NCBI GenBank assembly: GCA_021286855.1
Contig: JAJTBO010000021.1
Coordinates: forward strand, 1-64,000
Direction: 5' to 3'
DNA from: Hyphomicrobiales bacterium
Lineage (GTDB): Bacteria > Pseudomonadota > Alphaproteobacteria > Rhizobiales > Ancalomicrobiaceae
Length of the DNA stretch: 64,000 nucleotides
Shown: positions 24,268 through 36,444 of the stretch, piece after piece
Layout: every line of letters starts with the position of its first letter
How positions within the stretch are numbered: the first letter of the stretch is position 1
Program-made: the position numbers and the translations under genes
Notes under the pieces: generated by a model
Told to the model about the DNA's origin: nothing
What the model saw: only the letters and a program-made list of their open reading frames with translations
Databases searched by the model: none

Positions 24268-24984
24268 ATGCGCGTCGACCTCTCCGAACTCGCCTCCGCC
24301 TTTCCCGACATCCGCGTCGGCGTCGTCGTCGCCTCCGACCTCGCCGTTCCCGCCGAACGGTCGGACGAGCTCGATCGGCTGATCCGCGAGCGCGCCGCCG
24401 CCGTGCGCGCCCAATGGGGCGGCCGCGAACTCGGCGACATCCCCGGGATCAAGGTCTGGCGGCTCGCCTACAAGAGCTTCGGCATCAAGTCGACGCGCTA
24501 TCGCTGCTCGGTCGAACGCCTCGTCAAGAACGTCCTCGCCGATCGCGAGGCGCCGCGCATCAACGGCTTCGTCGACGCCTACAACGCGGTCTCCGCGAGC
24601 CATGTGTTCCCGATCGGCGCGGACGATCTCGACCGCGTCGTCGGCGACGTCGTCTTCCGCTGGTCGCGACCCGACGACACCTTCGTCGACATGGCTGGCG
24701 GCGACGACGCCGACCCCGCCGACGCCGCGCCGAAGCCCGGCGAAGTGGTCTATGCCGACGCCGAGAAGGTGCTCTGCCGGCGTTGGAACTGGCGTCAGGA
24801 CGCCCGCTCGCTCGTCTCGCCGACGTCACGCCGGGTGGTGCTGACCATCCAGTCGCTCGGCGTCGGCGATCTCGACGCGGCGCTCGCCGACGTCTGCGAT
24901 CTGATCGAACGCTTCTGCGCCGGCCGCACGGCGGTGACGGTGGCCGACGCGCGCGAGCCGGTGAAGGAGCTCGCGGGCGTCTGA
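24268..24984 (+). CDS. B3/B4 tRNA-binding domain protein
   Basis: A 238-residue protein matching the stand-alone B3/B4 domain related to the beta subunit of phenylalanyl-tRNA synthetase: IKVWRLAYKSFGIKSTRYRC, INGFVDAYNAVSASHVFPIG and VLCRRWNWRQDARSLVSP. Such proteins are thought to act in trans in tRNA editing or amino-acid-nucleotide recognition, but this member is untested. It converges on metH with a 23-base gap. Confidence 0.82.
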   Translation: MRVDLSELASAFPDIRVGVVVASDLAVPAERSDELDRLIRERAAAVRAQWGGRELGDIPGIKVWRLAYKSFGIKSTRYRCSVERLVKNVLADREAPRINGFVDAYNAVSASHVFPIGADDLDRVVGDVVFRWSRPDDTFVDMAGGDDADPADAAPKPGEVVYADAEKVLCRRWNWRQDARSLVSPTSRRVVLTIQSLGVGDLDAALADVCDLIERFCAGRTAVTVADAREPVKELAGV

Positions 24985-25007
24985 GACGGGTCGGGCTTCG
25001 TGCGCGA

Positions 25008-28742
<3,735 letters not shown>

Positions 28743-28760
28743 GATCTCTCTCGTGGACGG

Positions 28761-28781
28761 CCGGCCTTCGATCGAGGCCGG
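28761..28781 (-). other. Hairpin between metF and metH
   Basis: CCGGCCT-TCGATCG-AGGCCGG, a perfect 7-bp stem, lies in the 80-base spacer. No T-run follows, so it may tune processing or readthrough. Confidence 0.4.
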
Positions 28782-28822
28782 CGACGGTCGGATGCGTCGG
28801 AACGGGGCGCGAAGAAGCGCGC

Positions 28823-29686
28823 TCAGTCCTCGCAGTGATACCCCAGGGCCTGCACGATGTCCGTGACGAGATCGGCGCGGTTCATCGTGTAGAAGTGAAA
28901 ATGCTCGACGCCGCGGGCGCGGAGATCGGCGACCTGTTCGATGCCGAAGTCGATCGCCGCCCGGTTCCGCTCTTCGACGCTTTCGCCGACCCGGGCGAAG
29001 CGCTCGGTCAGCGCCTTCGGCACGCTCGCGCCGGTCTTCTCGGCGAAACCGGCGACGGCCGTGAAGTTGTGGACGGGAATGATCCCCGGCACCACCGGGA
29101 TCGAGACGCCTGCGGCGCGGACCCGTTCGAGGAAGCTCTCGAAGAGATCGTCGTCGAAGAAGAACTGGGTGATGGCGCGGCTCGCCCCGGCGTCGACCTT
29201 GCGCTTCAGATTGTCGATCTCGACGTCCCAGGTCGCGCTCTCCGGATGGCGCTCCGGATAGGCCCCGACCGAGATCTCGAAGCCGCCGATCGCGGCGATG
29301 CCGGCGACCAGATCAGACGCATAGGCGTAACCGCCCGGATGCGGCGCATAGGCCGAGCCGACGCCGTCGGCCGGATCGCCCCTGAGCGCGACGATGTGGC
29401 CGACCCCGGCTTCGGCATAGGCGCGGATCACCGCGTCGACCTCCTCGCGCGTCGCCGAGACGCAGGTCAGATGCGCCGCCGGGGCGAGCTTCGTCTCGCG
29501 CACGATCCGGGCGACCGTGTCGTGGGTGCGCTCGCGGGTCGACCCGCCCGCCCCGTAGGTCACCGACACGAAGCTCGGCTCGAGCGGCGCCAGCGCCTCG
29601 ATCGACCGCCACAACGCGGCCTCCATCTTCTCCGTCTTGGGCGGGAAGAACTCGAAGGAGATCGTCGGTTTCGAAGACGCGGTCAT
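28823..29686 (-). CDS. metF: Methylenetetrahydrofolate reductase
   Basis: A 287-residue MetF, reducing 5,10-methylene-THF to the 5-methyl-THF used by MetH encoded next. Typical blocks: [17 protein letters not shown] at the start, [39 protein letters not shown], and [13 protein letters not shown]. Length fits the bacterial enzyme, which uses FAD. The start overlaps the stop of the upstream ArsR-methyltransferase gene as ATGA, so it is translationally linked to the regulator. Confidence 0.96.
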   Translation of the reverse strand: MTASSKPTISFEFFPPKTEKMEAALWRSIEALAPLEPSFVSVTYGAGGSTRERTHDTVARIVRETKLAPAAHLTCVSATREEVDAVIRAYAEAGVGHIVALRGDPADGVGSAYAPHPGGYAYASDLVAGIAAIGGFEISVGAYPERHPESATWDVEIDNLKRKVDAGASRAITQFFFDDDLFESFLERVRAAGVSIPVVPGIIPVHNFTAVAGFAEKTGASVPKALTERFARVGESVEERNRAAIDFGIEQVADLRARGVEHFHFYTMNRADLVTDIVQALGYHCED

Positions 29687-30771
29687 GTCGTTGCTTTCGT
29701 CGGAGTGCCAGAGGCGAGGAGAAGGCGCGGGTCGCGGCCGAGCCAGAGCGTCACGGTGAGCGCGCCGTCGCCGCCGATCTGGGGCGAAGGCGGCAGGTCG
29801 CGGGTCTCGACGAGGTCCAGCCCGGCCTGTTCCAGCCATCGCGCGATCTCGCCGTGCGCGAAACCGAGCCGGCGATGAGCATGGCTCTCGCGGAGGAATT
29901 CGAGGTCGTGCGGCGCGAAGTCGACGACGAGCAGTCGCCCGCCGGGCCTGAGCGTGCGCGCCGCCTCGCGGATCGCCGAGCCGGGATCGTCGAGATAGTG
30001 CAGCACCTGATGGATCGTCACCACGTCGAAGGCGTCGCGCGGCAGGCCGAGCGCATGGAGATCGCCCTGCTGCACCCGAGCGCGTGACAGACCCGCCCGA
30101 TCGAGCTCGCTGCGCGCCGCCGTCAGCATGTCGTGCGAGGCGTCGACGCCGACGGCGCGGTCGTAGCGATCGGCGAGCAGAGTCAGCAGCCGCCCGGTGC
30201 CGGTGCCGACGTCGAGCAGGGCGCCGAAGGGGCGCTCCCCGAGCGCCTCGCGGATCGCCTCTTCGACCCGCGCCTCCTCGACGTGCAGCGAGCGGAGCCG
30301 CTCCCAATCGCCGGCGTGTTCGGCGAAATAGGCCGCCGTCCGCTCGGCGTGGCCACGCTTGACCGCGGCGAGCCGCTCGCGGTCGCGCGCCGCCGTCTCG
30401 TCGGTGGGATCGAGCGCCGCGACGAGGCCGCGCGCCATCGCCCCGAGCGCGCCCGTCTCGGCCAGCCGATAATAGACCCACGCCCCTTCCGGAAAGCGAT
30501 CGACCAGCCCGGCTTCGGTGAGCAACTTCAGATGCCGCGAAATCCGCGGCTGCGACTGAGCGAGGACCGTGGTCAGGTCCTTCACCGTCAGGTCGCCGGC
30601 CTCGAGCAGCGTCAGGATCCGGAGCCGAGACGGCTCCCCGCCGGCCCTCAGCGCCGCCACCAGGGCCTCCGCCGAAAGACCGCCGACGCCGAACGCCGAC
30701 GCCCCGCCGGCGGAGGCGGGGCGGCCGGCGTCGTCGTGGAGCGAGGAGATCCCGGGGTTGTTCGTCGTCAT
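29683..30771 (-). CDS. ArsR-type HTH fused to SAM-dependent methyltransferase (SahR-like)
   Basis: A 362-residue protein. Residues about 33-120 are an ArsR winged helix (LRILTLLEAGDLTVKDLTTV, ISRHLKLLTEAGLVD), without an obvious metal site; about 185-300 are a class I methyltransferase (LLDVGTGTGRLL for SAM binding; DVVTIHQVLHYLDD). Regulators of this kind next to metF and metH fit SahR, which senses S-adenosylhomocysteine and represses the methionine cycle. The C-terminal domain may be the ligand sensor instead of an enzyme. The start is only 8 bases from a perfect palindrome, so the mRNA may have almost no leader. Confidence 0.85.
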   Translation of the reverse strand: MTTNNPGISSLHDDAGRPASAGGASAFGVGGLSAEALVAALRAGGEPSRLRILTLLEAGDLTVKDLTTVLAQSQPRISRHLKLLTEAGLVDRFPEGAWVYYRLAETGALGAMARGLVAALDPTDETAARDRERLAAVKRGHAERTAAYFAEHAGDWERLRSLHVEEARVEEAIREALGERPFGALLDVGTGTGRLLTLLADRYDRAVGVDASHDMLTAARSELDRAGLSRARVQQGDLHALGLPRDAFDVVTIHQVLHYLDDPGSAIREAARTLRPGGRLLVVDFAPHDLEFLRESHAHRRLGFAHGEIARWLEQAGLDLVETRDLPPSPQIGGDGALTVTLWLGRDPRLLLASGTPTKATT

Positions 30772-30779
30772 GGAAGAAC

Positions 30780-30801
30780 GATATAAAGATATCTTTATAT
30801 C
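30780..30801. promoter_or_regulatory. Perfect 22-bp palindrome, operator of the methionine operon
   Basis: GATATAAAGAT (30780-30790) is followed by its exact reverse complement (30791-30801). It lies 8 bases upstream of the ArsR-methyltransferase ATG, in an otherwise GC-rich region, and its AT-rich core could contain the -10 element. This is the expected position for autoregulation of the ArsR-methyltransferase-metF-metH unit. Confidence 0.8.
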
Positions 30802-30887
30802 ATTTCAACGATCGAACGCCGCTCTCCACCGCGACAAGGCGCGGCCGCTCGGCCCGAACCCGTCGCAGCCGTCGCAGCCGCCGACCG

Positions 30888-32351
30888 TCAATAGGCGTTC
30901 TCGTCGAAGAACACCTTCAGCGCCGTCACCACGATGATGCGCAGGTCGAGCCAGATCGACCAGTTGTCGATGTACCAGAGATCGTGTTCGACCCGCGCCC
31001 GCATCTGCTCGACGTTGCGGGTCTCGCCCCTCAGGCCGTTGATCTGCGCCCAACCGGTGATGCCCGGCTTGACGTGCTGGCGCATCGCATAGGTGGCGAT
31101 CAGCCCATCGTAGTGGTCGTCGTGGGCGATCGCGTGCGGCCGCGGCCCGACGATCGACATGTCGCCCTTGAGCACGTTGAAGAGCTGCGGCAACTCGTCG
31201 ATCGAGGTGCGCCGGATCATCCGGCCGATCCGCGTGATCCGCGCGTCGCCGCGCGACGCCTGAACGACGTCCGGCCCGTTCTCCCGCACCGTCATCGAAC
31301 GAAACTTGAGGATCGCGAAGGGCCGCGCGCCGAAGCCCTTGCGGTGCTGCCGGAACAGGATCGGAAAGCCGCTCTCCGCGACGATCGCCGCCGCGGTGAG
31401 CGCCATCACCGGCGACAGCAGCGCCAGACCGAACCCGGCCACCATCAGATCGAGCAGACGCTTCATCGCGCGGTCGGTCCGGGTCAGCGGCGCGCGGCCG
31501 AGTTCGAGGCCGATCAGATCGCCGACCTGCAGCTTCGGCCGCCGCAACATACGCTCCATCTCATGGTCGGCGAACAGATGGATCGGCAGCGGCAGGGGCG
31601 CCAGGGCCGCCTTCAACTCGCCGATCCGCCGCCGCTCGCGCCACGAACCGAAGACGTAGATCCCGTCGACCCGCCCCTTCGCCAGAGCCGCCTGAACCAC
31701 TTCGGCCACCGGAAGAGCGACCGCCTGCGCCTCGCCCGCCTCTTCGCTTTCCGGCGGAATCCGCGACAGCGCCGCGACTTCGATGCCGGCGTCGCCGAGC
31801 TGCCGGGTGATCCGCGCGGCGCCCGCCTCGCCCGCGATCGCCACCACCGCGACCCGGCCGTGCGCCACCAGCCCGCGGCGGCAGGCGCGCGCCAACGTAC
31901 GCGCTCCCGCCCAATGGGCGGCGAGGAGCCCGACGCCGCCGAACCCGAACCAGAACGAGATCACCCCACGCGAGAAGTGGTCGGTCGCCTTCATCAGAAA
32001 GGCGATCCAGGCCAGCGTGAAGAAGACGAAGCCCCAGGCCTGGGCGACGCGAAGGGTCTGGAACCGCGCCTCGCGCAGCCGCGCCGTCCGATACCCCCCC
32101 GTCAGCGCCATGAAGCCGAGGAACAGCGCCGTCGCCAGGACGCCGAGAGACGCGAACGAATCGCCCGTGTCGACCGCGATCAACGTCTCGTAGGCGACCT
32201 GCGCCGCGAGCGCCGAGCCGAACACCAACGCCGCATCCGCCGCCACCACCGTCGCGACCAGCGTTTCGCCGGTCCACCGATGACGGACCTCGCTGTCTTC
32301 GCGAGCGCTCGAGAACTCGTCGCCGATATGACTATGGTCGAAACTCGCCAT
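30888..32351 (-). CDS. Polyprenyl-phosphate sugar-1-phosphate transferase for exopolysaccharide
   Basis: A 487-residue protein of the WcaJ/PssY-type initiating glycosyltransferases. The N-terminal part has several membrane helices, a Rossmann-like middle region (GRVAVVAIAGEAGAARITRQ), and from about 300 the bacterial sugar transferase domain: one membrane hairpin, ILKFRSM, RRTSIDELPQLFNVLKGDMS and KPGITGWAQINGLRG. It transfers a hexose-1-phosphate to undecaprenyl phosphate to start repeat-unit assembly. Start set at ATG 32351; a TTG 32 codons upstream lacks a binding site. The 311-base gap before it holds its promoter and the terminator of the EF-G-like gene. Confidence 0.9.
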   Translation of the reverse strand: MASFDHSHIGDEFSSAREDSEVRHRWTGETLVATVVAADAALVFGSALAAQVAYETLIAVDTGDSFASLGVLATALFLGFMALTGGYRTARLREARFQTLRVAQAWGFVFFTLAWIAFLMKATDHFSRGVISFWFGFGGVGLLAAHWAGARTLARACRRGLVAHGRVAVVAIAGEAGAARITRQLGDAGIEVAALSRIPPESEEAGEAQAVALPVAEVVQAALAKGRVDGIYVFGSWRERRRIGELKAALAPLPLPIHLFADHEMERMLRRPKLQVGDLIGLELGRAPLTRTDRAMKRLLDLMVAGFGLALLSPVMALTAAAIVAESGFPILFRQHRKGFGARPFAILKFRSMTVRENGPDVVQASRGDARITRIGRMIRRTSIDELPQLFNVLKGDMSIVGPRPHAIAHDDHYDGLIATYAMRQHVKPGITGWAQINGLRGETRNVEQMRARVEHDLWYIDNWSIWLDLRIIVVTALKVFFDENAY

Positions 32352-32595
32352 GTTCGGACCCGTGACGCTGAACTGAACTCGACGGAAACCCTTTATAAAC
32401 GATTTCTTCTCGATCGGCCGGCTTCGTTCCGCTTCGATTTTCCGCAAGGTTAATCGCGCCGTTGCTCGAATGCTTCCGCCGACCCGGTTACCGCTTCTGC
32501 CGCGCCGCCGGCGCGATCGACGCCCGACATCTGCTCGCCGACGAGTCTAATCCCTCTATGTGTTTGAACTTCGACGCTCCCCGAGATCGCCGGCG

Positions 32596-32639
32596 AACGA
32601 GGGACGGCCGGCGGATCGCTCCGCCGGCCGTCCCTCGTT
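32596..32639 (-). terminator. Long perfect hairpin after the EF-G-like gene
   Basis: A 20-bp perfect stem (32596-32615 with 32620-32639) and a TCGC loop. No clear T-run follows on the minus strand, but its place just after the stop of the EF-G-like gene suggests termination or 3' end protection. Confidence 0.6.
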
Positions 32640-32662
32640 TCGCTTAGTTCCCAAAGGCGCGG

Positions 32663-34735
32663 TCACGCCGCCTGGCTGGCGGCCTTGGCCCGCTCCAGGA
32701 TCTTCTGGGCGAGATGGCCCGTCACCTCGGCCAGATTGTCGAAGACCTGACGGAAGCTGCCCACCCCTTGCGTCGCCGAGCGGATGTCGATGATCAGATG
32801 ATCCATCTCCGCCTGCGGGATCAGGGCCTCGACCACGTCCCAACCGTCCCACCCCGGCCGCGCGTCGTAGCCGAGGAGCTGGCCGCGACGACCCGAGACG
32901 ATCTGGTTGATCCGCGCCGTGGCGTCCGACGGCGTCGCGATCGACACCTTCAGGATCGGCTCGAGCAGCACCGGATGGAGCTTGGCCATCGCCTCGCGCA
33001 TGCCGATCTGCGCCGCCGTCTTGAACGCCATGTCGGAGCTGTCGACGGTGTGGTAGCTGCCGTCGACCAGCTTGACCTGGAGATCGACCACCGGGAAGCC
33101 GTTGAGCCCCTTCTCCAGGAACTCGCGGACGCCTTCTTCGACCGCCGGGATGTACTGGCGCGGCACCACGCCGCCGGTGATCTCGTCGACGAAGACGAAG
33201 CCGGAGCCCCGTTCGCCGGAGGAGACCTCGAGCGCCACGTCGCCGAACTGGCCGTGGCCGCCCGACTGCTTCTTGTGGCGGCCGCGCACGCTCGCGTGGC
33301 CGTGCGCCGATTCCTTGTAGGGCACCGTCGCCGGCTGTGACTTCACCTTGATGCCGAACTTGTGCTCGAGCCGCTCCAGCGCGACGCGCATGTGCATCTC
33401 GCCCTGGCCCTCGACCACGGTCTCGCCGGTGTCCTGGTCCTGGCGCACCTTCAGCGAGGGATCCTCCTCGACGATCTTGCCGAGCGCCGCGGACAGTTTG
33501 ACGTCGTCCTTGTGGTCGAGCGCGGCGATGGCGAAGCCCATCACCGGCTCCGGCGCCGCGAGCGCGACCAGCGCCTCGACGCCGCCCTTGCGCGAGGTCA
33601 GCGTCGAGCCGGTCTGCGCCGGTTCGACCTTGCCCAGCGCGACCGTCTCGCCGGCGACCGCCTCGGCCTTCTTCTGCTGGTCCTTGCCGACCAGACGATA
33701 GATGCCGGAGACGCGGTCCGACGAGCCGTCGGAGGCGAAGAGCGTCGAGCCGTCGACGATCTTGCCGCTGAGCACCCGCCCGATCGACAGCTTGCCGCCG
33801 TGCGGCGTGTGCAGCGTCTTGACCACCTGGAACACCGCCTCGCCGCTCGGCGTCAGCGAAAGCCGATCGAGCGTCTCGTCGAGCGCCGGCGATTCGTGGC
33901 GCAGCGCCTTCATCAGGCGGCCGACGCCGTTGCCGCGTTCGGCCGAGCCGATGAACACCGGACAGATCTGACCGGCGCGCAGCTCCTTGACGAGATCGCC
34001 GAAGACCTCGTCGGTCGGCGGCGCCACGTCGGTGAGCAGCTCCTCCATCAGGTGGTCGTCGTAATCGGCGATACGCTCCAGCATGGCGTAGCGCGCCTCG
34101 ACCTCGGCCGCCTTCTCCGCGTCCGGGATCGCGGTCGTCTCCGAGGCCGCGTGATCGTGCCAGACATAGGCGCGTTCGAGCGCCAGATCGATCGAACCGA
34201 CCGTCGCGCCGTCCTTGACCAGCGGGATCTGGCGCAGCACCAGCGGCGCCTTCGACGCCGGCTGCATCAGCTCCAGCACGTCGCGCACGCCGCCTTCGGT
34301 CTTGTCGAGCTTGTTGAGGAAGAGGATGTGCGGAATGCCGCGCTCCTCGAGCAGGCGCAGCGTCAGCTGCAGGGCCGGGATCTTCTTCTCGTCGGCCTCC
34401 GCCACCACCACCGCGACGTCGACGCCGCCGAGCGCGGCCTCCGCCTCGAAGAGATATTCGACCGACCCCGGGCAATCGAGGAAAGTGTAGCGATCGCCGA
34501 GGAATTCACATTCGGCGACGTTCAGTTCGACCCCCATCTGATGATCACGCGCTTCCGGCGAGGCGTCGCCGACCGTCGTGCCGGCCGCCACGGTCCCGGC
34601 TCGGTTGACGGCCCCCGTGCGTTCGAGGATCGCTTCGAGCAGCGTCGTCTTGCCGCTGCCGAAGGGCCCCACGAGCGCCACGCACCGGGGCCCGCCTCGT
34701 CTGCCGCTCGTCATTCCTCCGCTGGCGTCGGTCAT
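32663..34735 (-). CDS. EF-G-like translational GTPase without the usual catalytic histidine
   Basis: A 690-residue protein with EF-G layout: GTPase domain (P-loop GPFGSGKTT at 23-31, NKLD as G4), domain II, and domains III-V (EGQGEMHMRVALERLEHKFG; KLHPVLLEPILKVSIATPSD). The G3 motif reads Asp87-Cys-Pro-Gly-Ser91, where EF-G and EF-Tu have DTPGH with a catalytic His, and the P-loop is GPFGSGKTT where canonical EF-G has AHIDAGKTT. It therefore belongs to the EF-G-like (EF-G2-type) branch, and its role in translation is unclear. GGAG lies 7 bases before the ATG. Confidence 0.88.
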   Translation of the reverse strand: MTDASGGMTSGRRGGPRCVALVGPFGSGKTTLLEAILERTGAVNRAGTVAAGTTVGDASPEARDHQMGVELNVAECEFLGDRYTFLDCPGSVEYLFEAEAALGGVDVAVVVAEADEKKIPALQLTLRLLEERGIPHILFLNKLDKTEGGVRDVLELMQPASKAPLVLRQIPLVKDGATVGSIDLALERAYVWHDHAASETTAIPDAEKAAEVEARYAMLERIADYDDHLMEELLTDVAPPTDEVFGDLVKELRAGQICPVFIGSAERGNGVGRLMKALRHESPALDETLDRLSLTPSGEAVFQVVKTLHTPHGGKLSIGRVLSGKIVDGSTLFASDGSSDRVSGIYRLVGKDQQKKAEAVAGETVALGKVEPAQTGSTLTSRKGGVEALVALAAPEPVMGFAIAALDHKDDVKLSAALGKIVEEDPSLKVRQDQDTGETVVEGQGEMHMRVALERLEHKFGIKVKSQPATVPYKESAHGHASVRGRHKKQSGGHGQFGDVALEVSSGERGSGFVFVDEITGGVVPRQYIPAVEEGVREFLEKGLNGFPVVDLQVKLVDGSYHTVDSSDMAFKTAAQIGMREAMAKLHPVLLEPILKVSIATPSDATARINQIVSGRRGQLLGYDARPGWDGWDVVEALIPQAEMDHLIIDIRSATQGVGSFRQVFDNLAEVTGHLAQKILERAKAASQAA

Positions 34736-35130
34736 GACTGTCTCCAATTCTGTTCTCTTTATGTTCCCATCAGCCACGACCTCCGCGACCGTGCGGGAGC
34801 GGAGGTCTCGGCGCCGGGACCGACCTCCTCGATCGGTCCGTCGCCGGCGGCGATCGTTGCGCCGTTTCGCCGCCCTTTCAAGCCGAACCGACCCTCGTCG
34901 CCTCCGGAATCGTCGCTGCGCCGCACTCTCGCGAACCGCGGGGAATGCGGGCAAGCATCTGAAATATCGACAAGATCTCGATCGTGGCATCCGCGGCTCG
35001 GCGTCTTTCCGATCCGGGATGCTCCTTAGACGGAAAAGGCGTCGCGCCCCTCACGTCGGTTCCCCGAACGCGTCGAATTCTGTTAGTGTGCTCGCCGTGA
35101 GTGTTCGGAGGGGCTCGACCCGAAGTTTGG
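34736..35130. other. Gene-free divergent region
   Basis: These 395 bases lie between the divergent EF-G-like and HlyC/CorC-type genes. I see scattered short GC-rich dyads and no supported gene or RNA; both promoters should be here. Confidence 0.4.
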
Positions 35131-36444
35131 ATGTTGATCGTCGATCTGTCGATTTTCGCGGTACTGACTCTCGTCAACGCCTTCTTCGTCGCCTCTGAAA
35201 TGGCGCTCGTCTCGGCTCGTCGAGCCCGCCTCGTCGCCCTCGTCGAGGACGGCGATCCCCGCGCCCGCCGGGCGCTGGAGCTCGGCGAACATCCCGGGCG
35301 GTTCCTCTCGGCGGTGCAGATCGGCATCACGCTGACGGCGTTGGTCGCCGGCGCCTCCTCCGGCGCGCAGCTCTCCGACAAGCTCTCCGAATGGATGATC
35401 GCCACTTGGCCGACCTTCGCCTGGGCGGCCAAGGAGACGTCGTTCCTGATCGTCATCGTGTTGATGACCTTCGTCACCATCGTCTTCGCCGAACTGGTGC
35501 CGAAGCGCCTCGCCATCGCCCGGCCCGAGCCGATCGCCATCGCCGTCGCCGGCCTCGTCGACGTCTTCTCGCGCGTCACCGCCCCCTTCGTGACGTTGCT
35601 CGACGGCGCCTCGAACGTCCTCCTGCGCCGCCTCGGCGTCGGCGACACCGCCAACACCGACGTCACCGAGGACGAGGTGATGCACGTCCTCGCCGAGGGC
35701 GTGCAGTCCGGCGTGCTCGATCCGGAGGAGCGCGAGATGCTGGAAGGCGTCATGCGCGTCGCCGACCGGCCGGTCCGCGCCCTGATGACGCCGCGCCCGG
35801 ATCTCTACTGGATCGACCCGAAGGATCCGCCCGACCGTCTGCTCGCCGAGATCCTCGACTGCCCCTATTCGGCGATGGTCGTCGCCGAGGGCTCGATCGA
35901 CGAGCCGATCGGCCTCCTCTACAAGAAGGACCTGCTGCGCGACGCCGTCGCCGGCCGCGTCCTCGACCCGATCGCCCATCTGAAGGAGCCGATCGTCGTG
36001 CCCGAAGGCGCGCCGGTCTTGAAACTGCTCGGGCGCTTTCGCGACAATCCCGTCCACGCCGCCTTCGTCGTCGACGAATACGGCGGCCTGCAGGGTCTCG
36101 TCACGCTCACCGACATCGTCGAGGGCATCGCCGGCGACTTCGCCGACGTCGACGCGCCGCAGGTCTCCGGCCCGGTCCGCCGCGACGACGGCTCCTGGCT
36201 GATCGACGGCGACGAGCCGATCGACGAGATCGAACGCCTGTTCGACCTGCCCGAGCTCGAGCGCGGCGGCTATCACACCGTCGCCGGGCTCGTCATGTCG
36301 GTCTTGAACTCGATCCCGACCGAAGGCGACAAGGCGATCGTCGGCGACTGGACCTTCGAGGTGGTCGACATGGACGGCCGTCGTATCGACAAGGTGCTGA
36401 TCACCCCGCGCGCGCCGGTCCTACCCGAGGAAGACGTCGCCTGA
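35131..36444 (+). CDS. HlyC/CorC (CNNM) family membrane protein
   Basis: A 437-residue protein: N-terminal DUF21 membrane domain (LIVDLSIFAVLTLVNAFFVA, then SARRARL), about three or four helices to residue 140; two CBS domains (about 205-325, MTPRPDLYWIDPKD and FVVDEYGGLQGLVTLTDIVE); and the C-terminal CorC_HlyC fold (SWLIDGDEPIDEIERLFDLP). The family is linked to magnesium/cobalt efflux and called hemolysin for historical reasons. I chose the ATG 30 bases inside a longer GTG frame, as homologues start at MLIVDL. Its 3' end overlaps the convergent gene by 24 bases. Confidence 0.9.
   Translation: MLIVDLSIFAVLTLVNAFFVASEMALVSARRARLVALVEDGDPRARRALELGEHPGRFLSAVQIGITLTALVAGASSGAQLSDKLSEWMIATWPTFAWAAKETSFLIVIVLMTFVTIVFAELVPKRLAIARPEPIAIAVAGLVDVFSRVTAPFVTLLDGASNVLLRRLGVGDTANTDVTEDEVMHVLAEGVQSGVLDPEEREMLEGVMRVADRPVRALMTPRPDLYWIDPKDPPDRLLAEILDCPYSAMVVAEGSIDEPIGLLYKKDLLRDAVAGRVLDPIAHLKEPIVVPEGAPVLKLLGRFRDNPVHAAFVVDEYGGLQGLVTLTDIVEGIAGDFADVDAPQVSGPVRRDDGSWLIDGDEPIDEIERLFDLPELERGGYHTVAGLVMSVLNSIPTEGDKAIVGDWTFEVVDMDGRRIDKVLITPRAPVLPEEDVA

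Noticed and set aside
28743-28822. Cobalamin riboswitch before metH
   Set aside because: The 80-base spacer is too short and shows only a 7-bp hairpin, no B12-box-like sequence.
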